Origin: Bacteroidota bacterium
GTDB taxonomy: Bacteria > Bacteroidota > Bacteroidia > Bacteroidales > B18-G4
Direction of reading: 5' to 3'
Assembly (NCBI GenBank): GCA_003648575.1
Contig: QMPN01000167.1
Span: 1-6,487, forward strand
DNA: 6,487 bases
How positions within the stretch are numbered: the stretch's first letter is position 1; every line of letters begins with the position of its first letter. Positions 1 through 6,107 of this stretch are shown in pieces. The notes beneath the pieces are model-generated. The model had not been told where the DNA came from. It was given only the letters and a program-made list of their open reading frames with translations, and did no database searches. Made by a program: the position numbers and the translations under genes.

Positions 1-156
1 ATCTACGACATGCTTGGGAACGTAATCATTGAGAAAAGCTTCAGTGGTGCCGCTCTTGCTATTGATGTTGGGAATCTGCCGGAAGGAATCTATTTGTGCA
101 GCCTCAGGGGCGAGACCTTTGGGCCGGTTTCTGCCAGAGTGATCATCAGCCGTTAG
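1..156 (+). CDS. C-terminal end of a T9SS-secreted protein (type A sorting domain), 5' end outside the window
   Basis: Frame 1 is open from the left edge to a TAG at 154-156 and gives 51 residues. It begins IYDMLGN, continues with the core IDVGNLPEGIYLCSL (residues 21-35) and ends in the basic, hydrophobic tail ARVIISR. This is the pattern of the Por_Secre_tail / TIGR04183 C-terminal domain: a 'YD..G' strand, a 'L..GIY' turn, then a short Lys/Arg-containing last strand. In Bacteroidota such domains direct cargo through the type IX secretion system to the cell surface or medium and are usually removed by the PorU sortase. The body of the protein lies upstream, so its activity (enzyme, adhesin or other) cannot be told. 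It is the only + strand gene, and its last 11 bp overlap the end of the convergent protease gene. The piece is too short to appear as an ATG-started ORF but the domain match is clear. Confidence 0.87.
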   Translation: MYDMLGNVIIEKSFSGAALAIDVGNLPEGIYLCSLRGETFGPVSARVIISR

Positions 157-610
157 GCTTCTTCACGCTTAGCCTTTTCCTGCGCTTATTGATGCGCAAC
201 ATCCCTTTCCCATAATCGATCACAGCGCCGTATTTCATCAGTATGTCGCTACCAATCACACCATCGATGGGTTCCAGTCCAAGTTCTTCGTAAGAATGAT
301 TCACATGGCTCATATCGAGAACAACGGCCGGGTATTTCCTCACCGTCAACTCCCCTATCATCAGTTCATCCAGGTAAAGAGCCTGGCTTTGCATATCTCT
401 TGTACCCAGCCCGGTGGATTTCTGCTCATTCTCTTCGAGTTCCGGAGAATCATGAAAGAAACGATCGATCCTTTCCTTATCGAAGACCGAACGCGATGCC
501 CCCGTATCTACCAGCATACGAGCTTGCACACCATTCACCATCACCGGGATCATCAGGTGAAAACCGTCTTCTTCAATAGCAGTAAGTTCCAATGGAATAT
601 ACGAAGGCAT
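146..610 (-). CDS. Retropepsin-like aspartic protease, single domain
   Basis: The product has 154 residues. It carries LVDTGAS at 33-39, with the catalytic Asp at D35 in the DTG motif. A second family signature is IDGVIGSDIL at 115-124, the hydrophobic-hydrophobic-Gly 'psi' element, followed by VIDY at 130-133. This order and spacing is that of clan AA bacterial proteins in Pfam Asp_protease_2 / gag-asp_proteas. One DTG motif per chain implies that an active site would form in a homodimer, as in retroviral protease (inference). There is no signal peptide or membrane segment, so a cytoplasmic location is likely. The C-terminus is basic (NKRRKRLSVKK). The ATG at 608-610 starts at the fold's expected N-terminal strand, and no Shine-Dalgarno precedes it. 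Substrates of such bacterial proteins are mostly unknown. The TGA stop at 146-148 lies inside the convergent gene. Confidence 0.85.
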   Translation of the reverse strand: MPSYIPLELTAIEEDGFHLMIPVMVNGVQARMLVDTGASRSVFDKERIDRFFHDSPELEENEQKSTGLGTRDMQSQALYLDELMIGELTVRKYPAVVLDMSHVNHSYEELGLEPIDGVIGSDILMKYGAVIDYGKGMLRINKRRKRLSVKKPNG

Positions 611-616
611 AGATTT

Positions 617-651
617 TACAAATTACAATATTCAATATACGGTATACAAAT
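617..651. repeat. AT-rich heptamer array, five units, consensus TACAATA
   Basis: Five consecutive 7-bp units start at 617, 624, 631, 638 and 645. The first and last are both TACAAAT; the middle ones are TACAATA, TTCAATA and TACGGTA. The array starts 6 bp upstream of the protease ATG (- strand) and so forms most of its immediate leader. It contains a small palindrome, TATAC-G-GTATA, at 636-646. The units are degenerate, but the 7-bp period is unbroken. Confidence 0.6.
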
Positions 652-673
652 TTTGAACTCCCCAATCCAAAAT

Positions 674-705
674 AACTCAACACCCAACACTCAACACTCA
701 ACACC
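674..705. repeat. CA-rich heptamer array, consensus CACTCAA
   Basis: Four full units start at 674, 681, 688 and 695, with a partial CACC at 702-705. Two units are exactly CACTCAA; the others are AACTCAA and CACCCAA. In the direction of transcription (- strand) this reads as TTGAGTG repeats lying between the LOG gene stop and the protease start. The same unit recurs, same orientation, just after uvrA (1571-1602). Confidence 0.82.
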
Positions 706-723
706 ATGAATGCAAAGCACGAG

Positions 724-1434
724 TTAAAAGTTTGGTTTTAACGAATATTCCTTATAAAAATCTTCTATGATACTGACAGCTTCTTCTGCTGTATCAACCA
801 GGTGGAAGATATTGAGTTCCTCAGGGCTGATGTTGCCTTCGGCAAGCAGTCGGTCCTTGATCCAGTCAATCAAACCACCCCAATATTCTTTGTCGACCAA
901 TATGATGGGGAAGCGTACCAGTTTATCTGTCTGCACCAGTGTCAGCGCTTCAAACAGTTCGTCGAGGGTTCCAAAACCACCTGGCAATACCACATAGCCC
1001 TGGGCATACTTCATAAAGATCACTTTGCGCACGAAGAAGAAGTCAAATTCGATCAGGTTTTCAGGATCGATAAAGGGGTTGGCCTTTTGTTCAAAAGGAA
1101 GTTTGATATTCAGACCCACTGATTTGCCACCGGCAAAATGAGCACCTTTATTAGCCGCTTCCATAATACCCGGGCCACCACCGGTGATAATCCCATAGCC
1201 TTGTTTAGTAAGAAGGTATGACACCTCCTCGGCAATCTTATAGTGCACATCGGAGGGCTTGGTTCTCGCCGATCCAAAAACCGACACACAGGGACCGATC
1301 CTCGCCAGTCGTTCAAAGCTCTGAACAAACTCAGCCATGATCTTAAAGATTTGCCATGAATCATAGGTCTTGATCTCATTCCAGTCCCTGGCCTTAATGG
1401 CTTTTCTGATCTTTTCTTCTTCTGATTTTTTCAT
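724..1434 (-). CDS. LOG-family Rossmann-fold protein (TIGR00730), probable nucleoside monophosphate phosphoribohydrolase
   Basis: The product has 236 residues. The family hallmarks are present: SVFGSAR at 51-57 (first strand and nucleotide loop), GGGPGIMEAANKGA at 85-98, the catalytic Arg-Lys pair R136-K137 in FFFVRKVIFMK, and PGGFGTLDE at 151-159 (the PGGxGTxxE motif). These match the 'lysine decarboxylase-like' LOG fold, whose characterised members cleave nucleoside 5'-monophosphates, including cytokinin ribotides, to base plus ribose 5-phosphate. Lysine decarboxylase activity is an old misannotation. The roughly 45-residue charged N-terminal extension is usual for the longer bacterial members. 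The exact substrate (AMP, another NMP or a modified base) is not visible. The protein should be cytoplasmic. No alternative in-frame ATG lies just upstream, so the start is well set. The gene is 166 bp downstream of uvrA with repeat arrays between, so it may be transcribed separately. Confidence 0.9.
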   Translation of the reverse strand: MKKSEEEKIRKAIKARDWNEIKTYDSWQIFKIMAEFVQSFERLARIGPCVSVFGSARTKPSDVHYKIAEEVSYLLTKQGYGIITGGGPGIMEAANKGAHFAGGKSVGLNIKLPFEQKANPFIDPENLIEFDFFFVRKVIFMKYAQGYVVLPGGFGTLDELFEALTLVQTDKLVRFPIILVDKEYWGGLIDWIKDRLLAEGNISPEELNIFHLVDTAEEAVSIIEDFYKEYSLKPNF

Positions 1435-1507
1435 GATGTCTGTTTCGATGAGTTTGTAACATTTATCAACGTAATCTACATTGGAGCGTTATCTGTATTT
1501 ATTGCCA

Positions 1508-1537
1508 GGTGCGGGGTACGGGGCACGAGATGCGAGA
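1508..1537. repeat. G-rich heptamer array, consensus GGYRCGR
   Basis: Four units start at 1508, 1515, 1522 and 1529, among them GGTGCGG, GGTACGG and GGCACGA. A partial unit follows. On the + strand this places runs of G (GG, GGGG, GGGG) at regular spacing. The array sits in the gap between uvrA and the LOG gene, about 74 bp upstream of the LOG start. The period then appears to carry on into GAAATCA and GAAATTA units at 1536-1549, towards the AT-rich centre of the gap. Confidence 0.7.
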
Positions 1538-1570
1538 AATCAGAAATTATTAATTTGTTAACTTTCCACC

Positions 1571-1602
1571 AACCCAACACTCAAAACTCAACCCCCAACA
1601 CT
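1571..1602. repeat. CA-rich heptamer array abutting the uvrA stop codon, consensus CACTCAA
   Basis: Four units start at 1571, 1578, 1585 and 1592 (AACCCAA, CACTCAA, AACTCAA, CCCCCAA). A partial CACT at 1599-1602 includes two bases of the uvrA stop codon (1601-1603). The unit and orientation are those of the array at 674-705. In the uvrA transcript this is the first sequence after the stop. Confidence 0.75.
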
Positions 1603-4444
1603 ACTTATTACGAAGTTCTTCCTTTAAATATTTCGCAGTATAACTCTTCTTATTTTCAATGATCTCCTCCGGGCTGCCTTCACAAATGATCATGCCTCCA
1701 CGATCGCCTCCTTCAGGCCCAAGGTCGATAATGTGATCAGCAAATTTAATCACATCCATGTTATGTTCGATGATAAGTATGGTATTTCCTTTATTTACGA
1801 GTTTATTCAGCACATCCAGCAGCACCTTTACATCTTCAAAGTGCAATCCCGTTGTGGGCTCATCCAGGATATAAAGTGTTTTACCGGTATCTCTTTTTGA
1901 CAACTCTGCAGCGAGCTTAACGCGCTGAGCCTCACCACCCGACAATGTTGTTGACTGCTGTCCCAGGGTGATATATCCCAGGCCGACCTCTTTCAGGGTT
2001 CTGATCTTCTGAATGATGGAAGGAATGCTGTCGAAAAATTCCACCGCCTGGTTGATGGTCATATCCAGCACATCGTTGACGGATTTGCCTTTATACCTGA
2101 TCTCGAGTGTCTCCCTGTTATAACGTTTGCCGTTACAGGCTTCACACTGTACATACACATCCGGCAGGAAGTTCATCTCAATCAGCTTCAAACCCGCTCC
2201 CTTGCATGTCTCGCAGCGCCCTCCCTTTACGTTGAAAGAAAAGCGTCCGGGCTTATAGCCACGGATCTTGGCTTCGGGCAATTGCACAAAAAGTTTTCTG
2301 ATCTCATCGAAGGCCTTGGTATACGTTACGGGATTAGACCTGGGAGTACGCCCTATGGGTGACTGATCGATCTCTATCACCTTGTCGATGTACTCCAGTC
2401 CGCTGATATCCTTATAAGGCAGGGGCTTTTTGTCGGAGCGATAAAAGAGGTTGCTCAGTATTGGGTACAGCGTTTCATTGATCAGCGTAGATTTTCCGCT
2501 TCCGGAAACCCCTGTCACGCAAGTAAAGGTACCCAATGGAATATCCAGGTCAACATTTTTCAGGTTGTTGCCCTCCGCTCCTCTGAGCAACATCCTGGCA
2601 CCATTGCCTTTTCTTCGTTCCTCAGGAACAGGGATCTCTTTTTTTCCCGAAAGGTAGTCACAGGTAATGGTATCGCAGTCTTTCATCTCCCCGGGAGAAC
2701 CCTGACCCACAATTTCTCCGCCATGTAATCCGGCTCCCGGGCCTAGATCCACCACCTCATCTGCAGCAAGGATCATCTCCTTGTCATGTTCCACTACGAT
2801 CACCGAGTTTCCAAGGTCGCGCAGATCTTTCAATGCGGTGATCAGCCGCAGGTTATCCCTGTGATGCAGGCCGATGCTGGGTTCATCCAGGATATAGAGC
2901 ACATCTACCAGGCGCGAGCCGATCTGCGTGGCCAGCCTGATGCGTTGCGACTCTCCGCCGGAGAGACTACGTGCGGGCCTGTTCAGGGAAAGATAGTCTA
3001 GCCCGACCTCCAGCAGGAAGCCTGTACGGGTCTTTATCTCCCTTAAAATCTCGTGTGCAATGGTCTTTTTCTTTTCATCAAATGTATCTTCCACTGCATC
3101 GATCCACTCAATAAAGCGGACCAGATCCATATTCGCAAGCTTCGAGATGCTTTTATTATCTATCCTGAAATGCAGGGATTCTTTCCTTAGCCTGTCACCG
3201 TGGCAGTCGGGGCACGGGATGCGGTTCATAAAGCTGCCGGCCCACTTTTGTATGCTCCTTGAGTTGGAATCGGCAAACTGGTTGCTGATAAAGTTGATGA
3301 TGCCTTCAAAGTTCAGGGTGTAGGAAGAGGTTACCCCCGCAAATTCTTTTTTGATGATGAAGGTCTCATTGGAACCATAAAGTATGGTTGATATCGCTTC
3401 CTCAGGAATCTCGCTAATAGGCGTCGCAAGGTTGAAACCAAACTTCTGCCCTATCATCTCAATCTGGTTAAAGATCCAGTTCTGCTTGTATTCACCAATG
3501 GGTGCGATGCCTCCCTTTTTGATGCTAGTAGCCCTGTCGGGGATAATCTTTTTCAGGTTGACCTCCGTTACGGTCCCCAGGCCATTGCAATTTGGGCATG
3601 CTCCATAAGGTGAATTAAAAGAAAAGGTATTGGGTTCCGGCTCGTCGTATGAAATACCGGAGGTGGGACACATAAGCAGTTTGCTGTAGTGTCGGGCCTC
3701 CTCTTCACCTGGTTTCATCACCATGATAGATCCTTTGCCTGTTTTCATGGCTTCCTGCAGGGTACGGCTCAGCCTTTGGAGGTGTTTATCACCTAAACCT
3801 ACTTTTACTGTATCAACCAGCAGTTCAATATCGTGTACTTTAAATCGATCGAGCTGCATACCAAACTCCAGGTCACGGATCTCCCCGTCTACTCTTACCT
3901 TCAGATAACCCTGCCGGCGCATCTGCTCGAAATTCTCCCTGTAATGTCCTTTCCTTCCACGTACTACCGGTGACAGGATCATGATATTCTCATCCATGTA
4001 GTCCTTTTGCAGCAAGCTGACAATCTGCTCTTCGGTATACTTCACCATCTTTTCACCCGTCACGTGTGAATAGGCATCCGCTACGCGTGCATACAACAAA
4101 CGCAGGAAGTCGTACACCTCTGTTACAGTTCCAACCGTAGAACGTGGGTTTTTATTTACCGATTTCTGCTCAATGGCAACAACAGGGCTCAGGCCGGTGA
4201 TCTTGTCAACATCGGGCCTTTCCAGGTTTCCGATAAACTGCCTGGCATAGGCCGAAAATGTTTCCATATAACGGCGTTGTCCTTCAGCATAGATGGTGTC
4301 GAAAGCGAGGGAAGATTTTCCGGAGCCACTGAGGCCGGTAAACACCACCAGCTTGTTGCGGGGGATGCTCAGGTCGACATTTTTCAGGTTGTGAACCCGT
4401 GCGCCCTGAACCTCTAGCTTCTGATTATTTTTCCCGTTTGCCAT
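1601..4444 (-). CDS. uvrA: UvrABC excinuclease subunit A (DNA damage recognition ATPase)
   Basis: The product has 947 residues, full length for UvrA. It is the tandem ABC ATPase that scans DNA for helix-distorting lesions as a dimer and loads UvrB in nucleotide excision repair. The first cassette has Walker [10 protein letters not shown] (37-45), signature LSGGESQR (494-501) and Walker B LYILDEPS (516-523). The second has Walker [10 protein letters not shown] (645-653), signature LSGGEAQR (834-841) and Walker B LYILDEPT (857-864). The UvrB-binding and insertion regions lie between the first Walker A and signature. Zinc sites are C259/C283/C286 with Ser262 in place of the usual second Cys; the CPDC pair C411/C414; and the complete C744/C747/C767/C770 finger involved in DNA contact. 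The protein is cytoplasmic. The ATG is 8 bp after the stop of the upstream transglycosylase gene, which points to co-transcription. The TAG stop at 1601-1603 touches a repeat array. Confidence 0.98.
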   Translation of the reverse strand: MANGKNNQKLEVQGARVHNLKNVDLSIPRNKLVVFTGLSGSGKSSLAFDTIYAEGQRRYMETFSAYARQFIGNLERPDVDKITGLSPVVAIEQKSVNKNPRSTVGTVTEVYDFLRLLYARVADAYSHVTGEKMVKYTEEQIVSLLQKDYMDENIMILSPVVRGRKGHYRENFEQMRRQGYLKVRVDGEIRDLEFGMQLDRFKVHDIELLVDTVKVGLGDKHLQRLSRTLQEAMKTGKGSIMVMKPGEEEARHYSKLLMCPTSGISYDEPEPNTFSFNSPYGACPNCNGLGTVTEVNLKKIIPDRATSIKKGGIAPIGEYKQNWIFNQIEMIGQKFGFNLATPISEIPEEAISTILYGSNETFIIKKEFAGVTSSYTLNFEGIINFISNQFADSNSRSIQKWAGSFMNRIPCPDCHGDRLRKESLHFRIDNKSISKLANMDLVRFIEWIDAVEDTFDEKKKTIAHEILREIKTRTGFLLEVGLDYLSLNRPARSLSGGESQRIRLATQIGSRLVDVLYILDEPSIGLHHRDNLRLITALKDLRDLGNSVIVVEHDKEMILAADEVVDLGPGAGLHGGEIVGQGSPGEMKDCDTITCDYLSGKKEIPVPEERRKGNGARMLLRGAEGNNLKNVDLDIPLGTFTCVTGVSGSGKSTLINETLYPILSNLFYRSDKKPLPYKDISGLEYIDKVIEIDQSPIGRTPRSNPVTYTKAFDEIRKLFVQLPEAKIRGYKPGRFSFNVKGGRCETCKGAGLKLIEMNFLPDVYVQCEACNGKRYNRETLEIRYKGKSVNDVLDMTINQAVEFFDSIPSIIQKIRTLKEVGLGYITLGQQSTTLSGGEAQRVKLAAELSKRDTGKTLYILDEPTTGLHFEDVKVLLDVLNKLVNKGNTILIIEHNMDVIKFADHIIDLGPEGGDRGGMIICEGSPEEIIENKKSYTAKYLKEELRNK

Positions 4445-4452
4445 CTGCCGAT

Positions 4453-5454
4453 CTATAATTCTTCAAAGTTCAGGGTGTCCCCGTATATCACCGGATCATC
4501 ATTCATGCCATCTGTCAGGCCTTCATAATCCAGGTACTCATCCACAGGGATTGCGATTGTGTATGTCTTGCCCCTTTTCACTGCCAACTTTTTATCGCGC
4601 AGCCAGGGATTGAACATTTTCAGCACTTTATATGAGATATCATGCTCTGATGCAAATGCCACGAAGTCTTTAATGTCTTTATCAATGGTGATCGTTTTTA
4701 CCGGAATGGGAGGATAGAAGTCCTTTTCACGAAGGAACATGCCGTAGTCAGTAGGATTTTCGAAGATGGTTTTCAGGGCAAGGATACGGAATACATATCG
4801 GCTTGTTTCATCGCTCAGCAGAAGGTCGTAATAGGACTTCTCGTTTTGCTCCTCCAGGGCTTCACTAATGCGCCTTTTTCCTGCATTGAAAGCTGCCGCC
4901 ACCAGGGTCCAGTTATTGAACTTCTGATATGATTCACGGAAATATTTACAGGCAGCTTCTGTGCTCTTTTGAACATGATAGCGTTCATCCACATCTTTAT
5001 CAACTTCAAGCCCATAATCTTTTGCGGTCCCTTTAAGAAACTGCCAGAAGCCTGTTGCCCCCGAAGGTGATACAACATTAGAAAGTCCGCTTTCGATCAC
5101 GGTCAGGTATTTAAAATCATCCGGGATACCATATTCAGCAAGGATGGGCTCCATCAGCGGGAACCACCTGTGTGCACGCTTAAACATCAATACTGTTCTG
5201 TTATGCCAGTAGGTATTCACCAGCAACTCCCTGTCGAGGCTTTCATTTACATAAAATACCTTCATGGGCACTTCTTCACCGGCAAAGTCGATCTGGTCCG
5301 GTACGGCTACCGTAAAGATCTTGTAATTCCTACGGAAAGCATCACGGTACTGCTGCTCGCTGATACCATCATCGACCGTAAAAAAATAAAATAGTCCTGC
5401 TGCCGAAAGGCAAAGGACGAATATCAGTCCAAATACAAGTATTCTCTTCAACAT
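4453..5454 (-). CDS. Membrane-anchored lytic transglycosylase (SLT/MltD type) with LysM-like C-terminal region
   Basis: The product has 333 residues. An N-terminal hydrophobic segment at about 4-26 after a basic start (MLKR) fits an uncleaved signal anchor. A lipobox around C15 is not convincing. The SLT catalytic domain runs from about 105 to 235, with the catalytic glutamate E121 in VIESGLSN, GATGFWQF at 132-139, AAAFNAG at 186-192 (equivalent to the common A.YNAG motif) and a Tyr at 220 before the terminal helices. This family cleaves the MurNAc-GlcNAc bond of peptidoglycan to leave 1,6-anhydroMurNAc ends. The domain would face the periplasm. Residues about 253-302 (ITIDKDIKDFVAFASEH, then LKMFNPWLRDKKL and GKTYTIAIP) resemble a LysM-like glycan-binding module, as in MltD-related Bacteroidota proteins. 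It lies 26 bp after rfbC and 8 bp before uvrA on the same strand. The general call is firm; the subfamily is inference. Confidence 0.93.
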   Translation of the reverse strand: MLKRILVFGLIFVLCLSAAGLFYFFTVDDGISEQQYRDAFRRNYKIFTVAVPDQIDFAGEEVPMKVFYVNESLDRELLVNTYWHNRTVLMFKRAHRWFPLMEPILAEYGIPDDFKYLTVIESGLSNVVSPSGATGFWQFLKGTAKDYGLEVDKDVDERYHVQKSTEAACKYFRESYQKFNNWTLVAAAFNAGKRRISEALEEQNEKSYYDLLLSDETSRYVFRILALKTIFENPTDYGMFLREKDFYPPIPVKTITIDKDIKDFVAFASEHDISYKVLKMFNPWLRDKKLAVKRGKTYTIAIPVDEYLDYEGLTDGMNDDPVIYGDTLNFEEL

Positions 5455-5480
5455 GCTGTCTTATTGAATCTCAAGTTTTG

Positions 5481-6023
5481 TTAAAAAAGGCTTTTCAGCT
5501 CCTTAAACAGGGGTGCTGCTTTGTCTTTATCGGATATGATGGGATCCTCTACACCCCAATCGATGCCAAGATCAGGATCATCCCAGCGGATGGAATTTTC
5601 TGATTCTTTGTTATATACTTTGGTGCATTTATAAATGAAGATAGTATCATCTTCGAGGGTGGCAAAGCCATGTGCAAAGCCCGGAGGGATCCACAGCATG
5701 CGCTTGTTCTGTTCCGACAGTTCAAAGGCAGCCCATTTTCCGTAAGTAGGAGAATCCTTCCTGATATCCACCGAAACATCCATCACAGCGCCACGGGCTA
5801 CACGGACCAGTTTCCCCTGTTCAAAGGGTGGCTCCTGGAAATGTATTCCTCTCAGCACCCCTTTTCCCGACCGCGATTCATTATCCTGCATGAAATCGAT
5901 CTCCAGGCCTGCAGCTTTGAATACTTCAGCATTATATGACTCGAAAAAATAACCCCGATCGTCGCCAAAGACTTTGGGATCGATAACTAAAAGGCCGGAA
6001 AGTTCAGATTGGGTTATGTTCAT
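5481..6023 (-). CDS. rfbC: dTDP-4-dehydrorhamnose 3,5-epimerase
   Basis: The product has 180 residues, the usual length for RmlC/RfbC. This cupin-fold enzyme converts dTDP-4-keto-6-deoxy-D-glucose to its L-lyxo epimer, the third step of dTDP-L-rhamnose synthesis for surface polysaccharides. Family motifs are DDRGYFFESYN at 21-31, GVLRGIHFQ at 55-63 with the catalytic base H61, GKLVRVARG at 70-78 with substrate-binding K71, PPGFAHGF at 113-120, YKCTKVY at 131-137 with the expected catalytic-acid Tyr Y131, and ISDKD at 163-167, whose last Asp is the likely partner of the catalytic His. It is soluble and cytoplasmic. The other rhamnose genes (rfbA, rfbB, rfbD) are not in this window, which is notable since rfbC often sits with them. 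The ATG at 6021-6023 directly follows a heptamer array in the transcript. The ribostamycin-type or other deoxysugar epimerases are less likely given the motif fit. Confidence 0.95.
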   Translation of the reverse strand: MNITQSELSGLLVIDPKVFGDDRGYFFESYNAEVFKAAGLEIDFMQDNESRSGKGVLRGIHFQEPPFEQGKLVRVARGAVMDVSVDIRKDSPTYGKWAAFELSEQNKRMLWIPPGFAHGFATLEDDTIFIYKCTKVYNKESENSIRWDDPDLGIDWGVEDPIISDKDKAAPLFKELKSLF

Positions 6024-6024
6024 A

Positions 6025-6059
6025 GGCGTTGGGCGTTAGGCGTTGGGCATTGGGTATTA
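6025..6059. repeat. G-rich heptamer array directly upstream of rfbC, consensus GGCGTTG
   Basis: Five units start at 6025, 6032, 6039, 6046 and 6053. Two are exactly GGCGTTG; the others are GGCGTTA, GGCATTG and GGTATTA. One base separates the array from the rfbC ATG. On the transcribed (- strand) sense it reads as CAACGCC repeats and would make up the translation-initiation region of rfbC. No Shine-Dalgarno is present. Confidence 0.83.
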
Positions 6060-6063
6060 ATTT

Positions 6064-6107
6064 CTAAATTGAATTCAAAATTAAGAATTCAAAATTTAAA
6101 ATTTAAA
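6064..6107. repeat. AT-rich heptamer tract with direct repeats
   Basis: GAATTCAAAATT occurs at 6071-6082 and again at 6085-6096, 14 bp apart (two 7-bp steps). It is followed by AAATTTA twice in tandem at 6092-6105. The tract continues the 7-bp period of the adjoining G-rich array and overlaps the lpdA stop codon (6103-6105). AT-rich low complexity makes chance similarity easier here than in the G-rich array. Confidence 0.6.
6076..6107 (-). promoter_or_regulatory. Possible Bacteroidota-type promoter for rfbC and downstream genes
   Basis: On the - strand TAATTTTG at 6083-6076 matches the -7 consensus TAnnTTTG fully. TTTA at 6107-6104 is a three-of-four match to the -33 TTTG, with a 20-bp spacer. 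Transcription would begin near 6070, leaving a leader of about 45-50 nt that contains the heptamer array. The tract is AT-rich and repetitive, so a chance match is quite possible. Confidence 0.27.

Noticed and set aside
155..178. AGGCT / AGCCT stem followed by TTTT after the T9SS gene stop, as a rho-independent terminator.
   Set aside because: The stem is 5 bp with an 11-nt loop and a short T-run broken by CC. It also lies wholly within the protease coding region.
674..705. Short CRISPR-like array.
   Set aside because: The unit is 7 bp with no spacers and no cas genes nearby. It is a simple tandem repeat.
296..709. Open frame on the + strand of 137 codons, opposite the protease gene.
   Set aside because: It is antisense to a clear DTGAS protease, its translation has no recognisable domain, and its end is made from the CACTCAA array. 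It is a shadow of the real gene.
723..742. Inverted repeat GTTAAAA / TTTTAAC with a 6-nt loop over the LOG stop codon, as a terminator.
   Set aside because: The stem is only 7 bp, almost all A-T, and no U-tract follows in the transcript direction. It overlaps coding sequence, so it is too weak to call a terminator.
802..1122. Open frame on the + strand of 106 codons, opposite the LOG gene.
   Set aside because: It is fully antisense to a strongly conserved LOG coding region, with no motif of its own.
1435..1507. Promoter for the LOG gene in its 5' flank.
   Set aside because: Only four-of-six matches to TAnnTTTG (TAAATGTT, TAGATTAC on the - strand) and no TTTG at the right distance. A promoter may exist, but the sequence does not show one.
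4444..4455. Shine-Dalgarno site before uvrA in the 8-bp gap.
   Set aside because: The gap reads ATCGGCAG in the transcript, which does not match a useful anti-SD pairing. Absence of SD is normal for this phylum.
5452..5500. Lipoprotein signal in the transglycosylase, with C15 as the lipidated residue.
   Set aside because: The residues before C15 (FVL) do not fit a lipobox and the hydrophobic stretch continues past it to about residue 26. A signal anchor fits better.
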